A stretch of 64,000 nt of DNA from Citrobacter youngae ATCC 29220 (GTDB taxonomy: Bacteria; Pseudomonadota; Gammaproteobacteria; Enterobacterales; Enterobacteriaceae): positions 1,274,734 to 1,338,733 of the forward strand of contig NZ_GG730299.1 of assembly GCF_000155975.1 (NCBI RefSeq), written 5' to 3'. The position numbers and the translations under genes were made by a program. Shown here piece by piece: positions 1 to 8,430 of the stretch. Within the stretch, counting starts at the first letter, position 1, and every line of letters starts with the position of its first letter. The notes below the pieces were generated by a model. It searched no databases, was not told the DNA's origin, and was given only the letters and a program-made list of their open reading frames with translations.

Positions 1-429
1 GTTGTCGGTCTGTTGTCAGTGGCATATCTGACCGGGACCTGGAGTTCGCCGAAGGCGGGTTCGATGACCACTCGCTATGGTCGCGGCCCGGTAATGCTGT
101 TTTCAACCGGCGTGATGCTGGTTGGACTGTTGATGACGCTGTTCACGTCGCTGTGGCTGATCTTCGCCGGGATGCTGCTCTTTTCCGCTGGATTCTTTGC
201 CGCGCACTCCGTGGCAAGTAGCTGGATTGGACCACGGGCAAAACGCGCGAAAGGCCAGGCCTCTTCCCTGTATCTGTTCAGCTATTATCTGGGTTCCAGC
301 ATTGCCGGTACGCTGGGCGGCGTATTCTGGCACAGCTACGGCTGGAACGGCGTGGGCGGATTTATCGCCCTGATGCTGGTGCTGGCGTTGCTGGTCGGCG
401 CGCGTCTGCACCATCGTCTGCACGTCTAA
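1..429 (+). CDS. ynfM: YnfM-type MFS transporter, C-terminal part
   Basis: The reading frame is open from the first base and stops at 429, so only about the last 142 residues are here; the start lies left of the window. The protein is very hydrophobic, with at least four membrane segments. The SxxxxxxYLFSYYLGSSIAG stretch and the ending HHRLHV resemble the end of E. coli YnfM, an inner-membrane major facilitator family exporter homologue of unproven substrate. The synteny (ynfM, then asr downstream) supports the name, although several genes intervene here. It converges on the membrane protease gene at 461-1138. Confidence 0.8.
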   Translation, partial: VVGLLSVAYLTGTWSSPKAGSMTTRYGRGPVMLFSTGVMLVGLLMTLFTSLWLIFAGMLLFSAGFFAAHSVASSWIGPRAKRAKGQASSLYLFSYYLGSSIAGTLGGVFWHSYGWNGVGGFIALMLVLALLVGARLHHRLHV

Positions 430-434
430 TCCAC

Positions 435-455
435 GATGCCCGGGCTCCGGGCATC
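435..455. terminator. Inverted repeat between convergent genes, likely bidirectional terminator
   Basis: A perfect 9-base stem (GATGCCCGG / CCGGGCATC) with a 3-base loop lies 6 bases after the ynfM stop and 6 bases after the convergent protease stop. T-rich sequence follows only weakly on the plus strand (ACTGTTTAT), so the strength is uncertain. Confidence 0.55.
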
Positions 456-460
456 ACTGT

Positions 461-1138
461 TTATAACGTCTGAGCCGCCATTTGCAGGGCAATAACCGTC
501 CCGTTCATCGCGATATGCAGCGTAATTGGCATCAGCAGGCCATTGCTTTTCAGCCTGGCGAGGATCAAAACCTGCGACACAAGAAACAACATCAGCAGCG
601 TGCGCAGATCCACATACTGTGTATGCATCACGGCAAAAATAACCGATACCACCACCGACGACAGCCAGGTTTTATTATTGAACCAGTACTGGAATGCGTT
701 GAATAAACAGCCCCTGAAAACGATTTCTTCGTAAACCGGGGCAATGAATACCAGAGTCAGAGTGGATAACCACAGCGCGTAGCTGTTTAAAGAGACCTGG
801 CTGGTTACCCACGCTTCGGTTTGTCTGAGCCCGAGAAACCATGGCAGGATGAGCTGAATAATCAGCAGCCCCACGAACAAAAAGGTAAACCGCCGGACGC
901 TGAAAATCCCTTTCCCCAGCCCGTCTCTTTTTCTGAAGAAGAAATAATACAGCGGAACCAGCACAACAAATTCCAGCATAAACAACAGCGGAAAGAGTAA
1001 TCCTTTGGCCAGCAGGACCTGGCTCGCGGGGAAAAACAACGGAGTAAACGTGAGACCAAACATCAGCAAAAACATTGAAAAACAGCCAGCCACCGCGTTG
1101 GTCCGGGCAATATATTGGTTGTCGACATCCTGTGACAT
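461..1138 (-). CDS. CPBP-family intramembrane metalloprotease
   Basis: The product is 225 residues from an ATG preceded by a good AAGGAG site; an ATG 15 bases further out is possible but less well placed. It has about six to eight membrane segments and all three marks of the CPBP (CAAX protease and bacteriocin-processing, Abi) family: EExxxR (YEEIVFRG, Glu137, Glu138, Arg142), a conserved FxxxH-type His172, and HxxxN (His208, Asn212). These residues form the metal-dependent active site within the membrane in known members. The natural substrate is unknown. It lies between ynfM and a two-component system, a place where K-12 has no gene. A Fur-box-like site sits about 50 bases upstream. Confidence 0.8.
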   Translation of the reverse strand: MSQDVDNQYIARTNAVAGCFSMFLLMFGLTFTPLFFPASQVLLAKGLLFPLLFMLEFVVLVPLYYFFFRKRDGLGKGIFSVRRFTFLFVGLLIIQLILPWFLGLRQTEAWVTSQVSLNSYALWLSTLTLVFIAPVYEEIVFRGCLFNAFQYWFNNKTWLSSVVVSVIFAVMHTQYVDLRTLLMLFLVSQVLILARLKSNGLLMPITLHIAMNGTVIALQMAAQTL

Positions 1139-1187
1139 GCGATCTCCTTGCACGTGTCGTAGCTAAGATGATGAATTATCTTTTTAT

Positions 1188-1206
1188 GATAAAAATTCTC
1201 ATTATC
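1188..1206 (-). promoter_or_regulatory. Candidate Fur box upstream of the CPBP protease gene
   Basis: GATAAAAATTCTCATTATC matches the 19-base Fur consensus GATAATGATAATCATTATC at 15 positions by eye count. A second, weaker GATGATgaATTATC-like stretch lies at 1167-1180. The site lies between the sensor kinase stop and the protease start, so the gene it would control is the protease. Iron control is an inference from the motif alone. Confidence 0.45.
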
Positions 1207-1230
1207 ACTGACAACCTACCAACATTTACC

Positions 1231-2703
1231 CTACGGAGAATCCGCCAGCGGCAACGAAAAGCGGAAGCAAGCCCCTGGCGTTGAATTAACCAGATGGATA
1301 TCGCCGCCATGCAGTTCAAGCATTCTTCGCACAATCAACAATCCCAGACCACCACGCTGCTCACGGGGAGTTAACGCGGTCGGGCGCTGAAATAATTCGT
1401 CACGGACGCCCTCTTCAACGCCCGGCCCGCTGTCCTGCACTTCGGCTAATAGTCTTTCTTCATCACGCCAGACTTTTAGCCACACCTCGCCCCCGTCAGG
1501 CGTATGGCGGATAGCGTTATCCAGTAAATTCGTCACCACTCTTTCCATCATCGATAAATCGGCATTGACCAGCGGTAACGGACCCGTCACGTCCAGGTGC
1601 AATTGCAAATGGCGCGTGGCAACCGGCAGATCAAATTTCTGCGCCACATCCTGGATCAATTCGCCAATCGCAAAACGTTCGCGCTGAGGTTTAATGCCGC
1701 CGTGCTCCAGTCTCGCCAGCTCAAACAGCTGTTGTGAGAGATGGCGAACCTTTTGCCCCTGGCGTAACGCGATGCTCAGATAATGCCTGTTTTCCTCCGG
1801 CGTTATCGTGTCGGCTTTCAGCGACAGCATTTCCAGATACCCCAGCAGCGAGGTGAGCGGCGTGCGTAAATCGTGAGAAATATTGGCAATAAACTCTCTG
1901 CGCTGACGATCGCTGTCAGCTAACAAATCCCACTGCTGGGCAATGTGCTGTGCCAGCTCAATAAACGCATTGTTCAACAACGCAATTTCATTCCCCGGTG
2001 ACGGGTCGGGCTTTTTTTGCGCCAGCAGTTTAATGACGCTAATGCTGTCCTGCTCCATTTTAACCACCTGTCCGGTCAACCTTTTCACCGGATGCGTCAC
2101 CCATCGCCACACCAGGAAACCCGCAATTCCGCCGGCTAATAAAACCAGAATTAACGTTCCTGCCACGGTGTTCCAGAGCGTTTTCTGCCAGGCGGTATTT
2201 GCCAGCATATGCAGATTTTCACCCTGCAGAATGATATACAGATAGCCATGCAGCTGGCCGTTAAGCAAAACCGGCGCTGCGCTGAAGACCTTCTGCTGAT
2301 TGCTGCGCGGATCATCGCCATACACCGGCAAAGCATCCGAATTTAGAAAACGTTGAATGGGTTGCAGGGTAATTTTCTGGCGCTGAATATGCCCAGGCGG
2401 TGCGGCATCGGCGAGTATGTCGCCCGTCGGTGAGATCAGATACAGTTCCACGCTTGGGTTAAGCGTCATCAGGTGATTAAACAGACCTTTTAACGTCTGC
2501 CGATTAACCTCCCCGCCAGCATCAATAAGTGGCTCGCTTTTGACAATTTTGCTCGCCAGTTCCATCGAGAGCCTTTGCACCATGGCGTCACCATATATTT
2601 GACTATTCCGCAACTGGACAACGCTAACGGCCACCGCGCAAATCAGCATAATCGCGGTAAATACCAGAGTCAGACGCTGGCTTAAAGACAGTCGATAAAT
2701 CAT
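1231..2703 (-). CDS. Two-component sensor histidine kinase, OmpR-partner type
   Basis: 490 residues. There is a transmembrane segment at about 9-29, a periplasmic sensor region of roughly 145 residues (30-175), a second membrane segment at about 176-199, a HAMP-like linker, then the kinase core. The H-box reads NISHDLRTPLTSLLGY with phospho-acceptor His277. The N-box (NLLDNAIRHT) and G-boxes (DSGPGVE, GGLGLLIV) are intact, so it should be active. The start overlaps the stop of the response-regulator gene by ATGA, so the two are translationally coupled. The pair is divergent from msrPQ, as HprRS is near msrPQ (yedYZ) in K-12. The sensor region looks much larger than I recall for HprS, and I do not recognise it as that protein. 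The signal is unknown. Confidence 0.85.
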   Translation of the reverse strand: MIYRLSLSQRLTLVFTAIMLICAVAVSVVQLRNSQIYGDAMVQRLSMELASKIVKSEPLIDAGGEVNRQTLKGLFNHLMTLNPSVELYLISPTGDILADAAPPGHIQRQKITLQPIQRFLNSDALPVYGDDPRSNQQKVFSAAPVLLNGQLHGYLYIILQGENLHMLANTAWQKTLWNTVAGTLILVLLAGGIAGFLVWRWVTHPVKRLTGQVVKMEQDSISVIKLLAQKKPDPSPGNEIALLNNAFIELAQHIAQQWDLLADSDRQRREFIANISHDLRTPLTSLLGYLEMLSLKADTITPEENRHYLSIALRQGQKVRHLSQQLFELARLEHGGIKPQRERFAIGELIQDVAQKFDLPVATRHLQLHLDVTGPLPLVNADLSMMERVVTNLLDNAIRHTPDGGEVWLKVWRDEERLLAEVQDSGPGVEEGVRDELFQRPTALTPREQRGGLGLLIVRRMLELHGGDIHLVNSTPGACFRFSLPLADSP

Positions 2704-3422
2704 GACTGAGGCTCCGCGTGCGCCGCCGCAAGCTTATAACCTCTGCCCCATACGGTGAGAATAATTTCCGGCTCGGCAGCATCTTTTTCAATCTTGGTCC
2801 GCAGGCGATTAATATGGCTGTTCACCGTATGCTCATACCCTTCGTGCTGGTAACCCCACACCTGATCTAACAGCGCCTGACGCGAAAAAACCTCCCCGGG
2901 ATGACGAGCAAAAAAATAGAGCAGATCGAACTCTCGGGGCGTCAAATCGATTGATTTACCATGCTGGCGGACTTCGCGCGCTAAGGGATCAATCTCCACG
3001 CCATGCACGCTGACGATCCCCGCTTCCATACGCAGATTCTGGCTCATCGCCTCCTGGCGGCGAAATAACGCCTTCACGCGGGCCATCAATTCCAGTACGG
3101 AGAAAGGTTTGGCTAAATAATCATCGGCCCCCATTTCCAGCCCCAGAACGCGGTGAGTTTCGCTGGTGCGGGCGCTAATAATGATGACCGGTAAATAGAA
3201 ACTCATTTGACGGATACGACGACATATTTCCAGACCGTCTACCCCCGGCAGCATTAAATCGAGGATAACGGCATCCCAGACATGTTTCTCAAGTTGTTCA
3301 AGCGCGCGCGTCCCATCCGCCTCATGGATAATTTCATATCCCTCATCCTTCAGGCTAAGCTGCAACAATGAGGCAATATCATTGTCATCTTCCACCAAAA
3401 ATATCTTTTTCGCGCCTGCCAT
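2700..3422 (-). CDS. OmpR-family response regulator
   Basis: 240 residues from the ATG at 3422, chosen because AGGGG lies 9 bases ahead of it; another ATG at 3431 directly abuts that ribosome site. The receiver domain (about 5-118) has the acidic pair EDD (11-13), phospho-acceptor Asp55 in ILDLMLPG, and the conserved KPF Lys. A winged-helix DNA-binding domain follows (about 140-233; LTPREFDLLYFFARHPG, VWGRGYK). It is the first gene of an operon with the kinase and is transcribed away from msrP. The shared 188-base gap is where its operator would be expected, but I see no match to the HprR box. Confidence 0.87.
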   Translation of the reverse strand: MAGAKKIFLVEDDNDIASLLQLSLKDEGYEIIHEADGTRALEQLEKHVWDAVILDLMLPGVDGLEICRRIRQMSFYLPVIIISARTSETHRVLGLEMGADDYLAKPFSVLELMARVKALFRRQEAMSQNLRMEAGIVSVHGVEIDPLAREVRQHGKSIDLTPREFDLLYFFARHPGEVFSRQALLDQVWGYQHEGYEHTVNSHINRLRTKIEKDAAEPEIILTVWGRGYKLAAAHAEPQS

Positions 3423-3610
3423 CAGTGTCATCCCCTCTCGTTGTACGGAAAGCTTACCTCAGGCGAGGGGCGGAAGTTATCACAAAATTTTTAACTTTTC
3501 GTGAGGATCCTGGGATACGCATGGATTCAGGATGTAGCGGTAGATAGTCAGGCATCAACAGGGAAACGTCGCTTTGTTTTCCTTACCGTGAAAATAGAAA
3601 AGGAACCGCC
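3423..3610. promoter_or_regulatory. Divergent control region between the response regulator and msrP
   Basis: This 188-base gap must hold the promoters for both the two-component operon (leftward) and msrPQ (rightward). It contains an AT-rich stretch (AAAATTTTTAACTTTTC) near 3484-3500. A GGATCCTGGGATAC / GGATTCAGGATG partial repeat follows near 3505-3536. No palindrome like the CATTACAAAATTGTAATG box known for HprR was found. Confidence 0.4.
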
Positions 3611-4615
3611 ATGCAGAAAAAACGTCCACTTCGGGAAGCTGATGTTACCGCCGAATCAGTTTTTTTTATGCAAAGACGACAGATCCTCAAAGCGCTTGGG
3701 ATAGGCGCGGCGGCTGCTTCGCTAACCTCCCCGACACAGGCCAATTTGTTGAATTGGTTTAAGGGCAACGATCGACCGCCTGCATCAGCGGGAAAGCCGC
3801 TCGAGTTTATAAAACCCGAAGCCTGGCAAAGCACGCTGCCCCTGACCCCGGAAGATAAAGTGACAGGCTATAACAATTTCTATGAATTTGGTCTGGATAA
3901 GGCCGATCCTGCCGCCAATGCCGGTAGCCTGCGAACCGATCCCTGGACGTTAACCATCGATGGCGAGGTGAGCAAGCCATTAACGCTGGATCATGACGCG
4001 CTGACCACGCGTTTTCCATTAGAAGAGCGTATTTACCGGATGCGTTGCGTTGAAGCGTGGTCGATGGTGGTGCCGTGGGTTGGTTTTCCCTTACATAAAT
4101 TACTGGCGCTGGTTGAACCCACCGGTCACGCCAAATACGTCGCTTTTGAAACACGTTACGCCCCCGATGAAATGCCCGGTCAGAAAGATCGCTTCATTGG
4201 CGGTGGGCTGAAATACCCCTATGTTGAAGGTTTGCGTTTGGATGAGGCCATGCACCCTCTTACGCTTCTGACCGTCGGCGTGTATGGCAAAGCATTGCCG
4301 CCGCAAAACGGGGCGCCGATACGCCTGACGGTCCCCTGGAAGTACGGTTTCAAAGGCATTAAATCCATCGTCAGTATCAAACTGACGCGCGAGCGCCCGC
4401 CGACGACGTGGAATAGGTCAGCGCCGAACGAATACGGTTTTTACGCCAATGTTAATCCGCATGTCGATCATCCCCGTTGGTCTCAGGCGACGGAGCGTTT
4501 TATCGGATCGGGTGGGATTCTCGATGTACAGCGACAACCCACGTTGCTTTTTAACGGTTATGCCGATGAGGTGGCATCGTTATATCGGGGTATGGATCTA
4601 CGGGAGAACTTTTAA
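3611..4615 (+). CDS. msrP: Protein-methionine-sulfoxide reductase catalytic subunit MsrP
   Basis: 334 residues, the same length as E. coli MsrP (YedY) and nearly collinear with it by memory. A Tat signal is present ([10 protein letters not shown] around 21-30), followed by an ANLLNWF cleavage region. The molybdopterin-binding domain has Cys146 ([14 protein letters not shown]), the molybdenum ligand. The enzyme reduces methionine sulfoxide in periplasmic proteins, taking electrons from quinol through MsrQ. The msrQ gene starts directly at the stop codon (TAA then GTG). In K-12 this pair lies beside hprRS and hiuH; here it lies between ynfM and asr beside a different regulatory pair. Whether another copy exists elsewhere in the genome cannot be seen. 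Confidence 0.95.
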   Translation: MQKKRPLREADVTAESVFFMQRRQILKALGIGAAAASLTSPTQANLLNWFKGNDRPPASAGKPLEFIKPEAWQSTLPLTPEDKVTGYNNFYEFGLDKADPAANAGSLRTDPWTLTIDGEVSKPLTLDHDALTTRFPLEERIYRMRCVEAWSMVVPWVGFPLHKLLALVEPTGHAKYVAFETRYAPDEMPGQKDRFIGGGLKYPYVEGLRLDEAMHPLTLLTVGVYGKALPPQNGAPIRLTVPWKYGFKGIKSIVSIKLTRERPPTTWNRSAPNEYGFYANVNPHVDHPRWSQATERFIGSGGILDVQRQPTLLFNGYADEVASLYRGMDLRENF

Positions 4616-5242
4616 GTGAGATTAACGGCAAAGCGGATAACCTGGCTGAAAGCGCTGCTGCATCTCGCCGGTTTTTTACCGCTGGTATGGCTTGTCTGGG
4701 CGGTGCGACATGGCGAATTAGGCGCCGATCCCGGGAAAGATATTCAGCATTTTACCGGCATTACCGCGCTGAAATTTTTGCTTGCCGCACTGCTGGTATC
4801 GCCGCTCGCGCGTTATGCAAAGCAGCCGCTATTGTTTCGCACCCGGCGGTTGCTGGGTTTATGGTGTTTTGCCTGGGCCACACTGCATCTCACCAGCTAT
4901 GCATTGCTGGAGTTGGGTATGCAAAACCTGGGATTATTGGGGCGAGAGCTGGTTGCACGGCCATGGCTCACGCTGGGCATGATGGGATGGGTTATCTTAC
5001 TCCTGCTTACGCTGACCTCCACGCAGGCCGCGCAGCGTAAAATGGGCCAGCGCTGGCAAAAATTGCACAACTACGTTTACCTCGCTGCGGTTTTATTACC
5101 GATTCATTACCTGTGGTCGGTAAAAGTGTTGTCACCCTCTCCCATTATTTACGCCTTCTGTTCTGTGGGGCTGCTGGCTTTGCGCTATAAAAAGTTCTTA
5201 AGCAAAGTCAGATACAAAGGTGTGTTTATGAAAAGTGAATGA
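4616..5242 (+). CDS. msrQ: MsrQ, haem-binding membrane electron donor to MsrP
   Basis: 208 residues starting with GTG immediately after the msrP stop. It has about six membrane segments of the ferric-reductase-like transmembrane type. The expected histidines occur in HLAGFL, TLHLTSY, LHNYVYL and PIHYLWS, which in the family hold b-type haem. It passes electrons from the respiratory quinone pool (and, in the family, flavin) to periplasmic MsrP. The body matches E. coli MsrQ closely, but the last about 15 residues (after LLALRYKK) differ and end in VFMKSE. No separate promoter space exists, so it is co-transcribed with msrP. Confidence 0.93.
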   Translation: MRLTAKRITWLKALLHLAGFLPLVWLVWAVRHGELGADPGKDIQHFTGITALKFLLAALLVSPLARYAKQPLLFRTRRLLGLWCFAWATLHLTSYALLELGMQNLGLLGRELVARPWLTLGMMGWVILLLLTLTSTQAAQRKMGQRWQKLHNYVYLAAVLLPIHYLWSVKVLSPSPIIYAFCSVGLLALRYKKFLSKVRYKGVFMKSE

Positions 5243-5289
5243 ATCACGGTAAACTTCTTAACCACACCTGAACAGAACGAGAACAAAAA

Positions 5290-6777
5290 ATGAGTAACAG
5301 TGATAATTACCATCAGCTCACCCGCACGTTCCAGCGACTCTCTCGCTTTTCCCACCTCTCGGCCATCGCCAGTTGGGACATGTTCACCATGATGCCGCCT
5401 GGCGGCAGTAAAGCCCGCGGCGAAGCGCTGGCCGAACTGAGTGTGCTTGAGCATCAGTTGTTAACTGACCCAAAAGTCGCGATGTGGATCGCCGCGGCAA
5501 AACAGGAAGATCTTAACGATGTTGAGCAGGCGAACCTGCGCGAGATGTCGCGACTGCATCACCAGGCATCCTTACTGCCTGAATCACTGGTAGAAGCGAA
5601 GTCTCTGGCGGGCAGCCGCTGCGAGCATGCGTGGCGCAGCCAGCGACCAGCGAATGACTGGGAAGGTTTCGCCGTAAACCTGAAAGAGGTCGTGAAATAC
5701 AGCCGCGAAGAAGCCAGGCTGCGCGCAGAAGCTAAAGGTTGTTCACCTTATGACGCGCTACTGGACATATTCGAACCGGAAATGACCAGCGCCCAACTGG
5801 ATGTCCTTTTTGCGGACGTGAAAAGTTGGCTTCCCGATCTACTCACCAACGTCGTGGCAAAGCAGGCTCAACAAACGCTTATCGCCCCGGTGGGTCCCTT
5901 CCCGACGGCAGTCCAGCGAGAACTGGGTCTGGAAACGATGGCGCAGTTGGGATTCGACTTTAGCGCTGGACGACTGGATATCAGCGCTCATCCCTTCTGC
6001 GGCGGCGTACCGGAAGATGTCCGCATCACCACCCGCTATGACGAAAATGAACTGCTCAGCGCGCTGTTTGGCGTAATCCATGAAACCGGTCATGCCCGCT
6101 ATGAGCAAAATCTGCCGCGTAACTGGTCAGGACAACCTATCGCTCTGGCGCGCTCAACCGCCATTCATGAATCCCAAAGTCTGTTCTTTGAGATGCAATT
6201 GGGGCGCAGCAAAGCATTCCTGACGCGCCTCATTCCGGCTGTGACGCGTTATTTTGGCAATCAGGCTGCGTTTGAAGAGAGCAATTTCATCGCCTGGAAC
6301 CAGCGGGTCAAACCCGGATTTATCCGCGTTGACGCCGATGAGGTGAGCTATCCCGCTCACGTGATCCTGCGTTATGAAATCGAACGCGCGTTAATTAACG
6401 GCGACATTGAAGTGGAAGACATCCCGGCGCTGTGGAATGAGAAAATGCAGGAGTGGCTGGGGCTGTCAACAATCGGAAACTACCGTAACGGTTGTATGCA
6501 GGATATTCACTGGACCGACGGCGGCTTTGGCTACTTCCCGTCTTACACCTTAGGCGCTATGTATGCGGCGCAGTTGTTCAGTGCTGCTCAGCGCGCATTG
6601 CCTGATTTGAACCAGTCCATTGAGCAAGGAGAATTTAGCGCCCTGTTTGACTGGCTACGCCAGAACATCTGGCAGCATGGCAGCCGTTTTACCACCGAAC
6701 AACTCATTACCCAGGCCACCGGAGAGCCGCTCAGTAGCCGTTATTTCCGCGCTCACCTGGAAGCCCGTTACTTGTAA
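5290..6777 (+). CDS. Carboxypeptidase Taq (M32) family metallocarboxypeptidase
   Basis: 495 residues, the usual length for the M32 family. The zinc motif HExxH is present (His264-Glu265-Thr-Gly-His268), and the downstream HESQS (His293, Glu294) supplies the third ligand. Other family marks include GTAT-like DIHWTDGGFGYFPSY and ALFGVIHETGHA. The protein has no signal peptide, so it should act in the cytosol, removing C-terminal residues from peptides with broad specificity. It follows msrPQ by 47 bases in the same direction but has its own ribosome site; read-through from msrPQ is possible. K-12 has no gene here. Confidence 0.9.
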   Translation: MSNSDNYHQLTRTFQRLSRFSHLSAIASWDMFTMMPPGGSKARGEALAELSVLEHQLLTDPKVAMWIAAAKQEDLNDVEQANLREMSRLHHQASLLPESLVEAKSLAGSRCEHAWRSQRPANDWEGFAVNLKEVVKYSREEARLRAEAKGCSPYDALLDIFEPEMTSAQLDVLFADVKSWLPDLLTNVVAKQAQQTLIAPVGPFPTAVQRELGLETMAQLGFDFSAGRLDISAHPFCGGVPEDVRITTRYDENELLSALFGVIHETGHARYEQNLPRNWSGQPIALARSTAIHESQSLFFEMQLGRSKAFLTRLIPAVTRYFGNQAAFEESNFIAWNQRVKPGFIRVDADEVSYPAHVILRYEIERALINGDIEVEDIPALWNEKMQEWLGLSTIGNYRNGCMQDIHWTDGGFGYFPSYTLGAMYAAQLFSAAQRALPDLNQSIEQGEFSALFDWLRQNIWQHGSRFTTEQLITQATGEPLSSRYFRAHLEARYL

Positions 6778-6797
6778 TCTCATACCGTGAGTCATTG

Positions 6798-6811
6798 TAC
6801 ATATCGTTACA
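6798..6811 (+). promoter_or_regulatory. RstA box upstream of asr
   Basis: TACATATCGTTACA fits the published RstA-binding consensus TACATNTNGTTACA at every fixed position. It lies 104 bases ahead of the asr start. In E. coli, RstA activates asr in acid through such a box, and the rstA gene itself is in this window at 19121-19864. Confidence 0.85.
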
Positions 6812-6914
6812 CGCCGATACCAATGACTCACGGAAGCCCTGTGATGACAGCGATATAGTTATTTCAACGGCCCCGCAGTGGGGTTGAATGAAAAACCAAA
6901 TCGAGGGTATGAGA

Positions 6915-7304
6915 ATGAAAAAAGTATTAGCTCTGGTTGTTGCCGCTGCTATGGGTCTGTCTTCTGCTGCATTTGCTGCTGAAACAACAACTACCACCGC
7001 TCCGACCACAACGACGAAAGCGGCCCCGGCGAAAACCACTCATCATAAAAAACAGCATAAAGCAGCGCCGCAGAAAGCGCAGGCTGCCAAAAAACACACT
7101 AAACAATCCACCACTAAACCGGCTGTAGAACAGAAAGCGCCAGAGCAGAAAGCTCAGGCCGCTAAAAAACACACCAAAAAAGCAGCAACCAAGCCTGCCG
7201 CAGAACAAAAAGCGCCAGAGCAGAAAGCCCAGGCCGCTAAAAAACAAACCAAAAAACCGGTAAAACACGACTCCGCTAAACCAGCCGCTCAACCTGCTGC
7301 ATAA
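6915..7304 (+). CDS. asr: Acid shock protein Asr, with expanded repeats
   Basis: 129 residues from the ATG that begins a clean signal peptide ([14 protein letters not shown] ... AAFAAE, cleavage about residue 21). The mature part is almost wholly Ala, Lys, Thr, Gln and Pro: intrinsically disordered and strongly basic. It is a periplasmic acid-stress chaperone-like protein in E. coli, induced by low pH through PhoBR and RstAB. It is longer than the 102 residues of K-12 Asr because a 25-residue unit ([13 protein letters not shown]...) is repeated. An RstA box lies upstream. Two hairpins follow the gene. Confidence 0.95.
   Translation: MKKVLALVVAAAMGLSSAAFAAETTTTTAPTTTTKAAPAKTTHHKKQHKAAPQKAQAAKKHTKQSTTKPAVEQKAPEQKAQAAKKHTKKAATKPAAEQKAPEQKAQAAKKQTKKPVKHDSAKPAAQPAA
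7071..7250 (+). repeat. In-frame tandem repeat inside asr
   Basis: A 75-base unit begins at 7131 (CAGAAAGCGCCAGAGCAG) and again at 7206. A shortened 60-base form at 7071-7130 lacks the APEQK part. Each unit encodes QKAQAAKK-(H/Q)TK-containing basic sequence. Copy number is likely to vary among strains. Confidence 0.8.
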
Positions 7305-7317
7305 CAACTGGTAGTCA

Positions 7318-7372
7318 CTATGGCGTCCCCCACGCCATAGCATACGGCGCTAAATCAACCTGGTTTAGCGCC
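7318..7372 (+). terminator. Two tandem hairpins after asr
   Basis: The first stem is CTATGGCGT / ACGCCATAG (7318-7326 with 7332-7340). The second is GGCGCTAAA / TTTAGCGCC (7346-7354 with 7364-7372), followed by GCCTTTCGG. Neither has a long T tract. They may stabilise the abundant asr transcript or end it ahead of ydgU. Confidence 0.5.
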
Positions 7373-7389
7373 GCCTTTCGGAGGGTAAA

Positions 7390-7473
7390 ATGGTGTCACA
7401 TTACCGCTTTGAGTTCATTCTTATTACCCTGATAATTTGCGCCCTCATCGCCATGCGTTTTTATCTTTCCTGA
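7390..7473 (+). CDS. ydgU: YdgU, 27-residue membrane microprotein
   Basis: This small gene runs ATG-TGA between asr and ydgD, with a strong GGAGGG ribosome site 6 bases ahead. The product begins MVSHYRFEFILITL and is one membrane helix with a short polar start. E. coli has the 27-residue ydgU at the same place, with a closely similar YRFEFIL...RFYLS pattern as I recall it. The function is unknown. Confidence 0.8.
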   Translation: MVSHYRFEFILITLIICALIAMRFYLS

Positions 7474-7574
7474 GTGTAGTTATCTGATTTTACTCCCACT
7501 TTCTCGCCGTCCCGTCTATAGTATTAACTGAGGGTTTGCTGTTAAAAATCATAATTCCCCCACCAGAGTGTGAT

Positions 7575-8396
7575 ATGCATAAAACCATTGCTGTGTTACT
7601 GGGTTCAATTTGTTTAACTCCTGTCGTTGCGCATGCGGAACAGCCAGCAACGTCCAGCGCTGAAGCAGAAAATATAAAAACGCTGTTTTTTGGACATGAC
7701 GATCGCATAAAGGTGACCGATCCAACGCAATCACCATGGGACGCTATCGGACAACTGGAAACCGCCAGCGGTAACCTGTGCACGGCCACGCTCATATCAC
7801 CGCATCTGGCTCTGACAGCCGGGCACTGTTTACTCACGCCGCCAAAAGGCAAGCCAGATAAAGCCGTCGCGTTACGCTTCGTGTCGAAAAAGGGAGTCTG
7901 GCGCTACGAAATACACGGCATTGAAGGACGAGTTGCCTCCTCACTTGGCAAACGTTTAAAAGCCGATGGCGATGGCTGGATTGTGCCGCCTTCGGCAGCT
8001 CCGTGGGATTTTGGTCTGGTGGTGCTGCGCTACCCTCCTTCCGGCATCACGCCGCTGCCATTATTTGAAGGTGATAAAGCGGCGTTAACCACAGCGCTGA
8101 AAACCGCAGACCGTAAAGTCACGCAGTCGGGCTATCCGGAAGACCATCTTGACGATTTGTACACGCATCAGGATTGTGTGGTGACCGGCTGGGCGCAAAA
8201 TAGCGTCCTGTCGCATCAGTGCGATACGCTTCCGGGCGACAGTGGTTCGCCATTGATGCTGAAAACGGATTCAGGCTGGCAATTGATCGGTGTGCAAAGC
8301 TCCGCGCCGGCGGCAAAAGATCGCTGGCGGGCAGACAATCGCGCGATTTCCGTGACCGGATTTCGCGATAAGCTGGAAGCGCTGGCGAAGGGGTAA
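7575..8396 (+). CDS. ydgD: YdgD, periplasmic trypsin-like serine protease homologue
   Basis: 273 residues, equal in length to E. coli YdgD. The start is the ATG that opens a signal peptide ([21 protein letters not shown]); an upstream in-frame ATG at 7536 would spoil it. The chymotrypsin-fold triad is visible: His in TAGHCLL, Asp in PWDFGLVVL, Ser in GDSGSPLML. Cysteines flank these sites, as expected for an exported protein. The physiological substrate is unknown. It stands alone, with a hairpin at its 3' end. Confidence 0.92.
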   Translation: MHKTIAVLLGSICLTPVVAHAEQPATSSAEAENIKTLFFGHDDRIKVTDPTQSPWDAIGQLETASGNLCTATLISPHLALTAGHCLLTPPKGKPDKAVALRFVSKKGVWRYEIHGIEGRVASSLGKRLKADGDGWIVPPSAAPWDFGLVVLRYPPSGITPLPLFEGDKAALTTALKTADRKVTQSGYPEDHLDDLYTHQDCVVTGWAQNSVLSHQCDTLPGDSGSPLMLKTDSGWQLIGVQSSAPAAKDRWRADNRAISVTGFRDKLEALAKG

Positions 8397-8399
8397 CAC

Positions 8400-8430
8400 A
8401 TGCTGCCCGCATTAACGGGCAGCATTTCTG
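8400..8430. terminator. Terminator between convergent ydgD and mdtI
   Basis: A perfect 10-base stem (ATGCTGCCCG / CGGGCAGCAT, 8400-8409 with 8416-8425) is followed by TTCTGTC. It sits 3 bases after the ydgD stop and 5 bases from the mdtI stop, so it probably serves both. Confidence 0.65.

Noticed and set aside
3501-3704. 67-codon frame overlapping the msrP start
   Set aside because: It overlaps the Tat signal region of msrP in another frame and has no ribosome site or family likeness.
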